Positions 1-6,819 of a stretch of DNA of 33,491 nt are shown here, piece after piece. Source of the stretch: Acidobacteriota bacterium. Lineage in GTDB: Bacteria; Acidobacteriota; Terriglobia; Terriglobales; Acidobacteriaceae. The position numbers and the translations under genes were made by a program. The DNA lies in NCBI GenBank assembly GCA_018268775.1, contig JAFDVV010000042.1, positions 1 through 33,491 on the forward strand. Reading direction: 5' to 3'. The notes below the pieces were generated by a model that saw only the letters and a program-made list of their open reading frames with translations, had not been told where the DNA came from and made no database searches. Position 1 is the stretch's first letter, and each line of letters begins with the position of its first letter.

Positions 1-138
1 GTTCTGGACGGGATTCATCGTCCAGCCAAGCCAAAGAGTACCCGGAACGATCACCAGAAACGGCCCCAGCACGAAGAGCAAGATCAGCCACAGGAGCCAT
101 CGGCCACGGTTGGGAAACCGCATCGCGCCGGTGCTCAC
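1..138 (-). CDS. Membrane protein, partial (N-terminus only)
   Basis: An open frame on the minus strand starts at GTG 138 (or ATG 123) and runs off the left window edge after 46 codons. It has a short Arg-rich start followed by one strong hydrophobic segment of about 25 residues with Trp, Leu and Pro-Gly (LLWLILLFVLGPFLVIVPG), a typical N-terminal transmembrane anchor. The GTG overlaps the stop of the MobC-like gene by four bases (GTGA), so the two are probably translationally coupled. In mobilization regions a membrane protein after mobC could be a coupling protein or T4SS component, but too little is visible to name it. Confidence 0.5.
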   Translation of the reverse strand, partial: MSTGAMRFPNRGRWLLWLILLFVLGPFLVIVPGTLWLGWTMNPVQN

Positions 139-557
139 TTCGCCCCTCCGCCAACCTCTCCAGCTAGGAAATCCGCGAGCAGTTTCCGGGCGTCTGCCAG
201 CTTCCGAGCGTTCGCCTGGTCACGGATTTTGAGTACCGAATCCGCCAGCAGATGCTGTCCCTCCGCGTTCGCCTGGGCCGTCGCATGGAAGAGATTCAGG
301 AGCATGTAACGGAGCGCCGCGACCTCGGAAAGCACTAGCTCGGTCGGGTCGGCGGGACGCTCTCGCGCCGCCTTCAGAGACAGTTCCCGAAGCCATTCCG
401 CGAGCGTTTTGCCACTCTTCTCGGCAGCCGCTTCGACCTCTCGAAGCTCCTCCGGAGTGACCCTCGTCGCGATGGTTTTTGTGCGGAAGCCGGGCTTATC
501 CTGCGCGCTTTCCGAAGCGCCGGATGTCGCCGGATTGGTCGTGCGGGATGTGCTCAT
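135..557 (-). CDS. MobC-like relaxosome accessory protein (ribbon-helix-helix)
   Basis: A 140-residue protein if started at ATG 557; the same frame extends to a TTG at 608, which is less convincing. The first 35 residues are Ser/Thr/Ala-rich and look disordered. Then comes a ribbon-helix-helix pattern (TRVTPEELREVEAAAEKSG, then KTLAEWLRELSLKAA), as in MobC, TraJ or NikA-type proteins that bind oriT and help the relaxase nick. The rest is helical (VLSEVAALRYMLLNLFHA), typical of the MobC C-terminal region. It is followed with a 4-base overlap by a membrane protein gene, and upstream lies a repeat-rich non-coding gap. RHH proteins also serve as antitoxins or regulators; the length and the helical tail favour a mobilization role. 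Confidence 0.65.
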   Translation of the reverse strand: MSTSRTTNPATSGASESAQDKPGFRTKTIATRVTPEELREVEAAAEKSGKTLAEWLRELSLKAARERPADPTELVLSEVAALRYMLLNLFHATAQANAEGQHLLADSVLKIRDQANARKLADARKLLADFLAGEVGGGAK

Positions 558-653
558 GGGGAAGCCCGCCTTGTTTCCAAGATGCGCCCGCTGCGAAATC
601 GGCGTCAAGTACAGTTCTTAGGCTAATCGAGGCTAAATACGTTCCGATTCAGC

Positions 654-762
654 GCGTTTACGTCATTTGGCCGTTTGCGGGATTCTCAAGAATCCCTGCG
701 TTTACGTCGCGGAAACTGCCTTCCGCAAAATGCTGTTTCTAAACACGTTCACCCACGTAAAC
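654..762. other. Repeat-rich non-coding region, candidate oriT or operator
   Basis: The 305-base gap between the MobC-like start (557) and the NYN stop (863) holds no gene. It has two direct copies of GCGTTTACGTC at 654-664 and 699-709, and an inverted copy of the core (ACGTAAAC) at 755-762. Between them is a perfect hairpin with 8-base arms (GGGATTCT/AGAATCCC, 679-696) and another with 6-base arms (GCGGAA/TTCCGC, 709-726). Iterons and inverted repeats next to mobC are the usual look of an origin of transfer, where the RHH protein binds. A transcriptional operator for mobC is the alternative. Confidence 0.35.
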
Positions 763-862
763 ACAGAGGCACCTATGCAGTTCCCAATTGGGGGTGACGT
801 GTCGATCTCACTTCCGCTGCGTAGCAGCGCATATACCAGAAAGTGCCACTGACTGGCAGTGC

Positions 863-1483
863 TCACCATCCGGTGGGTTTGCCGAAGGTTCCTTTCCGAT
901 CCGTGAGCGTTTTGGGAAATTGGCAGGCTGCGAGTTCACCTTGCCGGATGCGCTTAATGAACGTCGCGTACTGCCTCAATTCTCGGCTATGGAACTGATG
1001 GGGATTCAGAAGACCTACCGGTATTCCAATCTCTTGAGCAACGATGCGGACCGGCTCCGCCAAATCGGAATCGTTAGTCACGAGCACCGCCACCTCAAAG
1101 CGCCTGCCGTAAGCATCTCGCAACAGATGCGAGGCGAGGTTGACATCCGATCCTTTCTCTTCCGTCTTGTCTACCCAAACTTTCTGGGGAGGATCGACGC
1201 TCGTCAGGTACATCGGCACTGAATGGGTCGTGAACTGGCCGTACTTGATGTGGAGATTCGGGAGCGTCTTCAAAGCGCGAATATACAACCCTTGGTCGTG
1301 GGCAGCGGTCGGGTTGTAGGCTCTGGAACTGACGCGTGCTGTGAAGTAGTGAATGTCCTGAATCGTATCGGTTGGCAGCAATGCTTGGGAAAGCGCAGCC
1401 AAATCAAGCCATTTATATGGCGTTTTCTTTAGAGCACCGTAATAGAGGTTGAACCCGTCGATGTAGACATTAACGATTGCCAT
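863..1483 (-). CDS. NYN domain (PIN-like, LabA/DUF88) ribonuclease
   Basis: A 206-residue protein that is almost entirely one NYN domain, a PIN-fold nuclease family that generally cleaves RNA with metal ions held by conserved Asp residues. The visible acidic motifs are in the expected order: YIDGFNLYY near residues 7-15 (Asp9, Asn12), KGSDVNLASHLLRDA near 110-124 (Asp113), and VTNDSDLAEPV near 135-145 (Asp138, Asp140). There is no added DNA- or RNA-binding domain; the C-terminal 30 residues are basic. It reads away from the chaperone operon and lies between that operon and the mob region, so it is element cargo. Its function could be defence, RNA turnover or regulation; the sequence does not decide. 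Confidence 0.85.
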   Translation of the reverse strand: MAIVNVYIDGFNLYYGALKKTPYKWLDLAALSQALLPTDTIQDIHYFTARVSSRAYNPTAAHDQGLYIRALKTLPNLHIKYGQFTTHSVPMYLTSVDPPQKVWVDKTEEKGSDVNLASHLLRDAYGRRFEVAVLVTNDSDLAEPVRIVAQEIGIPVGLLNPHQFHSRELRQYATFIKRIRQGELAACQFPKTLTDRKGTFGKPTGW

Positions 1484-1504
1484 TCAGGACCCCGAAACTC
1501 GACG

Positions 1505-1533
1505 TTGCACGGAGGCAAACACGCCTATAGAAT
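1505..1533 (+). promoter_or_regulatory. Candidate sigma-70 promoter
   Basis: TTGCAC at 1505-1510 and TAGAAT at 1528-1533 are separated by 17 bases, close to the bacterial housekeeping consensus. It would fire rightward into the hairpin-rich stretch at 1535-1600 and then towards the J-like/Hsp70 operon that starts at 1741. Single-promoter predictions by eye are weak. Confidence 0.35.
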
Positions 1534-1534
1534 T

Positions 1535-1603
1535 GTAGAAGAAACTACCCCTGCTCCTCGGTGGGCAGGAAGCGAAGCCGGTCCCCTCGGGACCGGCTTC
1601 AGT
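1535..1603 (+). ncRNA. Candidate small structured RNA or leader with terminator-like hairpin
   Basis: Just after a good promoter match come three consecutive stem-loops. The first pairs GTAG 1535-1538 with CTAC 1545-1548, and the second pairs CCTGC 1550-1554 with GCAGG 1565-1569. The third is a perfect 12-base stem, GAAGCCGGTCCC 1574-1585 with GGGACCGGCTTC 1589-1600, closed by a 3-base loop and followed by AGTGTTTG. There is no gene on the plus strand before it for which it would be a terminator. It could be a short RNA of about 65 nt, or an attenuator in the leader of the chaperone operon. The T-run after the strong stem is poor, so termination is uncertain. Confidence 0.3.
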
Positions 1604-1740
1604 GTTTGAACATCGGGCTCCGTTACAGGCTTGCATCCATAAGTTTCGTTTTCAATTCATGGCCCCGTTGCCCCTAACGGAACCGAATTTGCTTTGTTGG
1701 TTTAGGCATGATTTGAGAACATGGTGAACCAAACAACTCT

Positions 1741-3918
1741 ATGCGCCCGCCCACCTTGTTACTCGAAAACTCGTACCGTATGCTGCGACTGTCCGCGAAT
1801 GCAAGCTCCGCCGATGCCCATAAAGCCGCATCGACTATGCGACGAATGGTTGTCCTAAACGCAGCGACGACGACTGAGGCCGATCTGCCGGAACTTGGCC
1901 CATTGGAACGAACAGAGACGTCTATCCGCGTGGCTCTCGGACGCATAGAATCCCCGACGCTTCGGATTTCTGATCGCCTTTTTTGGTTCCACGAAACTCC
2001 GATAGAGCAGAACAGTCCGCGCGACGAGCAAATTGGGGCACCGCTGCGTCAAGCTTCGCTGAAACATGACAACGCACTTCGCGCATTGCTCACTCTCTAC
2101 CGACAAGACAGCATTTCTGATGATCCTGAACCGTGGGGCAAAGCAATCCGAGATTGGAACTCAGTGATTCAATCAGACGATTACTGGAGGCTTTCAAGAA
2201 CTTTAGACGAGATTGGCTCCTTCGAACCCCAAGCGACAGAACTAGAGTACGAGGCGCTTTCAAAATCTGCGATGCTTAGAGCTATCGAGCCCTTACTGAG
2301 CGCCTCTCGCCAAGCTCTTAGCCAACAAGATGAACAGCCGCTCAGAGCTACCATGCGGATTCTCAATTCAGTCAGCGGCACCGGCGACTGGGTGAATGTC
2401 GCCAAATCCGAGGCCCTCCTACCGTTCACGGAATCTGTTGAGGCGGCCTGCAAGGAAAACCGGGACAACTACGGCACTAGGATCATCCGTTCTGATGAGT
2501 CTGCGCAAGCGAATATCCAGCCATGCAATGAGCTTTTGCTCCATTTCAGGCAGACGGTACGACCGGCTCTTGATCGGCTGCAATCCGTCGCCGAAAAGGA
2601 TCAACGTGAAGAGCTATCCGCACGCGAAAATGTTGCACGTTGCCTGAGCAGCATCGCAAGTGCTTTTACTTGGTCAGACCGCTTTGTCGAATCGGAGAAT
2701 CTTTTTCAGGAAGCTCTCTCGCTGGCAGACGGCACCATCGCAGCTGTAGAAATTGAACGAAGCTTGCACGACAACAAAGGTGCTGCCGATAAAGAAAGAA
2801 GACTGGCTGGCATTCCCGCATCGGCATTAGCGAGTATAGAGAAAGCACGAGACCATGTAATGGTCATCCTCAATACCGGGCGAGGATCACTGATTCGGGA
2901 ACCGGACCAGGCCGCTCACAATAAGCCAATCTGTGATGTCATGTTGGGCAGATTTCGCACCGAACTACAGCCGATGATGCGGGCTTCGATCAGCGAGCTC
3001 CCTCCTCAACATCCAATGATTTCGGAAATGCTGGCAGAAGAGGCGCTCTGTCTCAACGCGATTGCCACAGACTACACTTGGGCCGATGAATTCGTTCTCT
3101 CTCTGAGTCTGCGTCAAGAGGCTTTGGTCATTGCGGCAAATACGGATGCAGTCGGGTCTATTAGCGAAGGTATAAGCAAGATCAGCGACAGTGCTCGACA
3201 AGAGAAACTCTTCAAAGAGCTTATTCCAATTAAGAATACCCCGACGCTGAGCACTATCAATGGGATTGGCGGGAAGCTCTATGGCAGTTCGGATATTGAT
3301 CCTTCAACCAAGTCGTTTGCGACGACATACTACTTCACGTTCCTTTACTTCCCGATAATTCCTCTTCGCCGTTACCGCGTCATCCAAGATGGCAAATCGT
3401 ACCGATTCCTCGGAAGGCTTCCACTTCGAAAGTTTGACAAATGGCATCTAGGGATTGCCTTGGGAGCAATCCTTGTAGCTATCATCATTGGCTCGATGTC
3501 ATCGGACTCCTCTACAACGACATCACAACCTCAGTCATCTACGTCCACAACAGCGACCACCTCCAACGGCATGACGACAACCGACCCTGATCGCCAACAG
3601 TTGAAAGCCGAAATCAATGCAGGGCGAGAAAGGATGAAAGTTCTCGACCTGGAACTAGAACCTGTCCTCACCCAGTTGAAACAGCTTAAGTCTGAGATCG
3701 ATGACCTTGACTCACAGTTGAAAGAACTGGACTCCGAAAAGCAGTCGGGATCGAACGTGGATATTGACGAGTACAACGCGAAGGTTAATCGCTACAACGA
3801 TTTAATCTCTCGACGCAAATCTCTCTACAACGAGCATAAGGACTCCCTCGACGAATATCAGGCTCTGGCCAAGAAAGATGATGAGCTTGTGGATCGGTAC
3901 AATGCCGCAGCCAGATAG
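1741..3918 (+). CDS. Membrane-anchored J-like protein with TPR-like helices and C-terminal coiled coil
   Basis: A 725-residue protein and the first gene of the five-gene chaperone module. Residues 9-36 (ENSYRMLRL, then ASSADAHKAA) resemble the first helices of a J-domain, and a FWFHE motif follows at 81-85; no HPD motif is present, so it is J-like, not a proven Hsp70 stimulator. The middle is alpha-helical with two TPR-like units, about 296-330 and 433-468, each with an alternating small/aromatic pattern. A conserved-looking aromatic block at 509-566 (YYFTFLYFPIIPLRRYRV inside) leads into one transmembrane helix at about 570-586. A Ser/Thr linker follows, then a long coiled coil at 615-715. 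Start ATG 1741 is the first in frame after a stop at 1714; a clear Shine-Dalgarno is lacking. Topology is not predictable by eye. Confidence 0.7.
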   Translation: MRPPTLLLENSYRMLRLSANASSADAHKAASTMRRMVVLNAATTTEADLPELGPLERTETSIRVALGRIESPTLRISDRLFWFHETPIEQNSPRDEQIGAPLRQASLKHDNALRALLTLYRQDSISDDPEPWGKAIRDWNSVIQSDDYWRLSRTLDEIGSFEPQATELEYEALSKSAMLRAIEPLLSASRQALSQQDEQPLRATMRILNSVSGTGDWVNVAKSEALLPFTESVEAACKENRDNYGTRIIRSDESAQANIQPCNELLLHFRQTVRPALDRLQSVAEKDQREELSARENVARCLSSIASAFTWSDRFVESENLFQEALSLADGTIAAVEIERSLHDNKGAADKERRLAGIPASALASIEKARDHVMVILNTGRGSLIREPDQAAHNKPICDVMLGRFRTELQPMMRASISELPPQHPMISEMLAEEALCLNAIATDYTWADEFVLSLSLRQEALVIAANTDAVGSISEGISKISDSARQEKLFKELIPIKNTPTLSTINGIGGKLYGSSDIDPSTKSFATTYYFTFLYFPIIPLRRYRVIQDGKSYRFLGRLPLRKFDKWHLGIALGAILVAIIIGSMSSDSSTTTSQPQSSTSTTATTSNGMTTTDPDRQQLKAEINAGRERMKVLDLELEPVLTQLKQLKSEIDDLDSQLKELDSEKQSGSNVDIDEYNAKVNRYNDLISRRKSLYNEHKDSLDEYQALAKKDDELVDRYNAAAR

Positions 3919-3928
3919 GACACAAAAT

Positions 3929-4309
3929 ATGAACTCCCTTCCAAAAGAACTTCATATTTCGATTGGCGATGCCGCCGCTATCGCAATCGAGGTTTGGAGG
4001 CTGACAAAGTTGATCGAAGGAACCGGTAGCACAGGGGACTCAGCTAGCATCCGTTACTCACTTCGTCAGTTTAATCGAGTCCTTTCCAATCTTGAGATCG
4101 TCACGACAGATTTGGCAGGTCGGCCATATGAAGCAGGACTTATCGAGGACGTCGTCGATGTCGTCGAAGATCCCCGGTTGCCGTCAGGTCAACAGTTCAT
4201 CGAAGAGATGGTGAGCCCGACCGTACTTTGGCAGCGAAATGTTGTTCAACCGGGCCAGATTATCGTCCGGAAAGCCGTTGAAGAAACTGAGAGAGGAGCT
4301 GGCGTGTGA
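3929..4309 (+). CDS. Minimal GrpE-like nucleotide exchange factor (tentative)
   Basis: A 126-residue protein from ATG 3929, which has AGGA about 10 bases upstream. Earlier starts at 3878 and 3902 would overlap the J-like gene. The N-terminal half is helical (IGDAAAIAIEVWRLTKLIEG, then SLRQFNRVLSNLEIV). The C-terminal half reads like the GrpE beta domain: GRPYEAGLIEDVVDVVEDP, then LPSGQQFIEEM, then QPGQIIVRKAVEE. The corresponding GrpE signature is G-x-P-F-D-P...VE...P-x-x-T-V...G-Y...R-V-L-R-P-A-x-V-x-V. The long GrpE dimer helix is much shortened. The gene lies between a J-like and an Hsp70 gene, with its stop overlapping the Hsp70 GTG start. Context and pattern support an exchange factor, but identity is low. 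Confidence 0.55.
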   Translation: MNSLPKELHISIGDAAAIAIEVWRLTKLIEGTGSTGDSASIRYSLRQFNRVLSNLEIVTTDLAGRPYEAGLIEDVVDVVEDPRLPSGQQFIEEMVSPTVLWQRNVVQPGQIIVRKAVEETERGAGV

Positions 4310-6816
4310 GCACAGTAATCGAGTTTGGGATTGATTTAGGCACAACCAACTCCTGCATCGCACGTTGGGAGAACGGTGGTGTTCGTGTCTATCAAAATAA
4401 CGATCAAATGAACGTAACACCCTCGGCGATTCACATTTTGAAAACCGGTAGAACAATCGTTGGACGGAGAGCGCATGCTGCACTCCTGACCGATTCAGAT
4501 AATGTCGCGATTGAATTCAAGCGTTGGCTCGGTCAAAAAGACCGCAAGGCTTTCCCGTCAATCGGGAGAGAGTTCTCTTCTGAGGAGTTGTCGGCAGAGA
4601 TTCTGAAATCCTTGAAAGAGGATGTAAAGAGAGCGACCGGGCAAGAAGTGCAATCGGCGGTAATCACTGTTCCGGCTGCATTTGGAGCCCTACAATGCGA
4701 GGCAACGGCACGCGCGGCGTCCCTGGCTGGTCTCGTCGAAGCTCCGCTATTGCAAGAGCCCGTTGCCGCCGCTATCGGTTACGGTGTGAAGCCCGGCAGC
4801 GAGAACCAGAAGTGGCTCGTCTTTGATCTCGGTGGCGGCACTTTGGATATTGCCGTTGTCTCGACGAAGGAAGGACGTCTAAATGTTCTTGAACATCGCG
4901 GGAACAACCTTCTAGGTGGTAAGGATGTAGACCGCCTCCTGCTGGAAAGGATCATTATCCCATCGCTCAAGACCCAGTACAAGATCGATTCGCTCGAAGG
5001 CGGTCAACGGTCGAAACTCAGATCGCGTTTATTAGCGAAGGCTGAGGAAGCGAAGATCGACCTCTCCAGGGAAGAGGAAGTAGTCATATCTCTATTTGAT
5101 TTGGGGGACGACGATGCCGGAAATCCCATTGAGCAAGAGATAGCCGTCACAAGGGATCGCCTAGCCGAAGTAATGGCTCCACTCCTTGACCAATGCTGCG
5201 CCATGGTCAAGGATGCTATCGAAGGTGCGCGAATCGATAGAGAAGACCTGGATCGAATTCTTCTGGTGGGAGGACCTACTCAATCCCCCATCGTTCGCAG
5301 TCGGCTACAAAGCGAATTTGGCATACCGGTAGACTTCTCGGTTGATCCAATGACGGTTGTGGGACGCGGCGCGGCGATCTATGCTGCGACTCTTGAAAAG
5401 AGTAATGTGGTTCCTCTGACGGGCTCGACAGAAGCGGTAACGCTGAAACTAGCGTTCGATCCTGTGAGCGCCGAGGTCCAGCCTACTGTCGCGGGTATGG
5501 TTACATCACTCGATAAGTCAGTTCAGATCAAGATCGATTCCGAGGGTGGTCAATGGACGAGTGGTTGGCTCTCTACGAGCGGAGGCTTCTTCGAGGCTGC
5601 CGTCCAGTTGAGTCCATCGGACATCACAACATTTTGGCTGTATGCGAGGACTTCCGAAGGAAGTTTAGTGGATGTTCAACCATCCGAATTCCGCATTCGC
5701 CACGGTTTGGTTCCTACTGCGCCACCGCTACCGCATACCCTTTCAATCGAGATTGTGGGGGCTGATGGCAAGCCACAGTTGGACCCAGTATTCCATAAAG
5801 GCACTCCCCTTCCGGTCGAGAAGACGGTTCAATATAGAGCTTCTCGGTCTGTTAGCCCTGACCGTCCCGATTCTTATCTGGCAATCAAACTCTGGGAGGG
5901 CGAGTTCTTGTCCGACCCTGACACAAATGAATGGGTAGGCAATATGCTGCTATCCCCTGATGGCATCAAGAGAGCGATCCCACAGGGAGCTGAAATCGAG
6001 GTTAATATCAAGATTTCCGCGTCACGTTTAATCAATGTTTCTGCATTCGTGCCTACCCTAAATCAGCACTTCGCCGAAAACGTGTATCTGCCTCAACGCG
6101 AAGAACAGGACTACTCTGTTCTTGCACAAGATGCTCAAAATGGCATGGCCAAACTTGACGAGAGACTGAGTGATCTTTCCTCGGTTACCGCGACCGATGA
6201 GACTACGAGGGTCGAGATTGAAACTCTCCGCAAGGAGCTAGAAAAATTACGCGCGAACGTCCCTAGAACAAGCAGCATGGAGTCCAATGCCCGAGCAATC
6301 GATCCCGATGACGCTCGGCGCTTGGTCGAAAGCTCGAAAGGGCTTCGCGGCAAAATCGGACGCCTGGAACGCAAATCAACAACGAATGAGTCGCTACAGG
6401 TATTGAAGTTCTCCGAAGAGTTGGAACTAGCCGAAGCAATAGTCAGTGAGTTCGGAACATCGATGGACAAAACTCAGCTAGAGGCATACAAGCGAGAACT
6501 TGAACGCGTTGGGACTCGCGGTGACAATAAGACTATCTCTCGTCTCACCGGTGACATTGAACAGCTACGCTGGCGAGTTCTATTCCGCCAAGATTGGTAT
6601 TGGATGGACCGCCTTGAAAAACTTGCCGAACCTGGATTGGTGTTCACGGACAAATCTGCCGCTGACGCACTACTTGAGAAGGCGCGCTTGGCTTCGAGGG
6701 ACGGAGATGGTCAGGCTTTGCGTGAATCTGTTCGCGCCTTATGGAAATTGCAGCCCAAGAGTTCCCAAGAGCAAGACAAAGAGCGAGCGATGGAATCAGG
6801 CTTGAGGCGCTACTAG
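4306..6816 (+). CDS. Divergent Hsp70 (DnaK-like) chaperone with inserted beta domain and long helical tail
   Basis: An 836-residue Hsp70, about 200 longer than DnaK. GTG 4306 is the start, with AGGAG upstream and a 4-base overlap with the GrpE-like stop. The nucleotide-binding domain is intact: phosphate-1 motif at 7-17 (FGIDLGTTNSC), VPAAF at 122-126, EPVAAAIGYG at 151-160, phosphate-2 motif at 173-181 (FDLGGGTLD), and the adenosine motif LLVGGPTQSP at 319-328. Residues about 375-475 form a beta-rich, Ig-like insertion between the ATPase and the substrate-binding part. The beta substrate-binding domain follows at 478-600: HKGTPLPVEKTVQY, a beta stretch, IPQGAEIEVNIKI, and a version of the DnaK 'GILNVSA' signature (RLINVSAF). 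The tail from 605 to 836 is helical and coiled-coil-like and ends in LRRY, not the DnaK acidic end. It probably acts with the J-like, GrpE-like and AAA+ neighbours. Confidence 0.9.
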   Translation: MSTVIEFGIDLGTTNSCIARWENGGVRVYQNNDQMNVTPSAIHILKTGRTIVGRRAHAALLTDSDNVAIEFKRWLGQKDRKAFPSIGREFSSEELSAEILKSLKEDVKRATGQEVQSAVITVPAAFGALQCEATARAASLAGLVEAPLLQEPVAAAIGYGVKPGSENQKWLVFDLGGGTLDIAVVSTKEGRLNVLEHRGNNLLGGKDVDRLLLERIIIPSLKTQYKIDSLEGGQRSKLRSRLLAKAEEAKIDLSREEEVVISLFDLGDDDAGNPIEQEIAVTRDRLAEVMAPLLDQCCAMVKDAIEGARIDREDLDRILLVGGPTQSPIVRSRLQSEFGIPVDFSVDPMTVVGRGAAIYAATLEKSNVVPLTGSTEAVTLKLAFDPVSAEVQPTVAGMVTSLDKSVQIKIDSEGGQWTSGWLSTSGGFFEAAVQLSPSDITTFWLYARTSEGSLVDVQPSEFRIRHGLVPTAPPLPHTLSIEIVGADGKPQLDPVFHKGTPLPVEKTVQYRASRSVSPDRPDSYLAIKLWEGEFLSDPDTNEWVGNMLLSPDGIKRAIPQGAEIEVNIKISASRLINVSAFVPTLNQHFAENVYLPQREEQDYSVLAQDAQNGMAKLDERLSDLSSVTATDETTRVEIETLRKELEKLRANVPRTSSMESNARAIDPDDARRLVESSKGLRGKIGRLERKSTTNESLQVLKFSEELELAEAIVSEFGTSMDKTQLEAYKRELERVGTRGDNKTISRLTGDIEQLRWRVLFRQDWYWMDRLEKLAEPGLVFTDKSAADALLEKARLASRDGDGQALRESVRALWKLQPKSSQEQDKERAMESGLRRY

Positions 6817-6819
6817 ATT

